Below, piece after piece: positions 5,151 to 5,825 of a DNA stretch of 5,825 nt. How positions within the stretch are numbered: the stretch's first letter is position 1; each line of letters starts with the position of its first letter. This stretch comes from a bacterium (lineage in GTDB: Bacteria > Patescibacteriota > Microgenomatia > Daviesbacterales > UBA10151): assembly GCA_027364775.1 (NCBI GenBank), contig DAHXOS010000002.1, forward strand, positions 1-5,825. The letters are read 5' to 3'. Below the pieces are notes generated by a model. The model saw only the letters and a list, made by a program, of their open reading frames with translations, was not told the DNA's origin and did no database searches. The position numbers and the translations under genes were made by a program.

Positions 5151-5825
5151 CTACTTTAACCCACCGGTTACTTTTACCTTTGAAAGTAAATCTAAATCAT
5201 CTAAAACCTTGGTACAACCTCTAACAACCGTTGTTAACGGATCATCCGCAATCCAGACCGGCATTTTGGTTTCATCAGATAATCTTTTGTCCAAACCCCT
5301 AATTAAAGCTCCCCCTCCTGTTAAAGTAATTCCTCTTTCTAAAATATCAGCTAAAAGTTCAGGGGGTGTTTCTTCTAGTACCTCATGGACTGCTGAAATA
5401 ATTTCATTGACTGTTGAGGCTAAAGCTTCCCTAACCTCACTAGAAGAAATCCTGATAGATTTTGGCAGACCTGATGCCAACTCCCTGCCTCTAACAACCG
5501 TATCTTTTTCCTTCGGCAAGGGGATTGCACTCCCCAACTCTATTTTTATATCTTCCGCTGTTCTTTCACCGATTAATAATCCGTATCTCATCCTCATATA
5601 ATTGATAATATCCTGATCTATCTCATCACCAGCCACCCTTAGTGATCTGTTTAAAACTATTCCGCCTAAAGATATAACCGCTATCTCTGTGGTACCACCA
5701 CCGATATCAACCACTAAATTACCCTCAGGATCTTCGATATTTAAATTAGAACCTATTGCATCTGCCATTGGCTCCTCAATTAAATAAGCCTCTCTGGCTC
5801 CAGCAGAGATTGCAGCATCCTGGAC
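5151..5825 (-). CDS. mreB: Actin-like cell-shape protein MreB, C-terminal part (gene runs off right edge)
   Basis: MreB forms membrane-bound ATP-dependent filaments that guide the elongasome. The visible 224 residues are roughly the last two thirds of a usual 330-350-residue protein; the N-terminus with the first phosphate loop is outside the window. Numbering from the right edge, motifs in order are AGAREAYLIEEPMADAIG (8-25), the second phosphate motif VVDIGGGTTEIAVISLGG (38-55), the YGLLIGERTAEDIKIELGSA region (81-100), VRGRELASGLPK (111-122), LEETPPELLADI (150-161), and the adenosine motif LTGGGALIRGL (168-178). These match MreB closely and are intact. The frame is open to the edge, so the internal Met at 5768 is not the start. 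The gene ends in TAG at 5153-5151, 3 nt from the stop of the convergent DHOD-like gene. That leaves no room for a terminator of its own between the two genes. Confidence 0.96.
   Translation of the reverse strand, partial: VQDAAISAGAREAYLIEEPMADAIGSNLNIEDPEGNLVVDIGGGTTEIAVISLGGIVLNRSLRVAGDEIDQDIINYMRMRYGLLIGERTAEDIKIELGSAIPLPKEKDTVVRGRELASGLPKSIRISSSEVREALASTVNEIISAVHEVLEETPPELLADILERGITLTGGGALIRGLDKRLSDETKMPVWIADDPLTTVVRGCTKVLDDLDLLSKVKVTGGLK

Noticed and set aside
5157..5170. Possible plus-strand terminator hairpin after the DHOD-like gene
   Set aside because: Only a 5-bp stem followed by a short broken T-run, and it lies within mreB coding sequence.
5098..5601. 167-codon plus-strand ORF
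   Set aside because: It is antisense to highly conserved MreB sequence and overlaps the end of the DHOD-like gene; low-complexity Ser/Thr/Leu content is typical of a shadow frame.

Overview
This AT-rich window carries a bacterial cell-shape gene cluster on the minus strand: mreB, mreC, mreD, then mrdA (PBP2). It is followed on the same strand by the DNA-uptake/recombination gene dprA. One plus-strand gene, a divergent dihydroorotate dehydrogenase-like flavoprotein, sits between mreB and mreC. The low GC, compact spacing, scarcity of Shine-Dalgarno sequences and divergent MreC/MreD suggest a small-genome bacterium, possibly a Patescibacteria/CPR (Microgenomates-like) lineage. That placement is inference and not proven by anything in the window. 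All genes read through with the standard genetic code.

Layout from left to right: the N-terminal about 220 residues of DprA (minus, cut by the left edge); a 77-nt gap holding a perfect 10-bp hairpin; complete mrdA/PBP2; a 24-nt gap; complete mreD; mreC, whose stop shares one base with the mreD start; a 183-nt divergent intergenic region; the complete DHOD-like gene on the plus strand; a 3-nt convergent gap; and the C-terminal 224 residues of MreB (minus, cut by the right edge).

MreB filaments, the MreC/MreD membrane proteins and PBP2 transpeptidase belong to the elongasome (Rod complex), which drives lateral peptidoglycan synthesis. The usual order mreB-mreC-mreD-mrdA is kept, but the plus-strand gene separates mreB from mreC, so mreCD-mrdA-dprA probably has its own promoter in 3858-4040. 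The usual next partner, rodA, is not where expected; dprA takes that position.

The most notable item is the DHOD-like protein. Its N-terminus and overall layout are class 2 (PyrD) in type. Its catalytic-base position is Cys, as in class 1, and several flavin/substrate residues are changed, so its substrate and electron acceptor are open questions. I saw no tRNA, rRNA, CRISPR array or insertion sequence.
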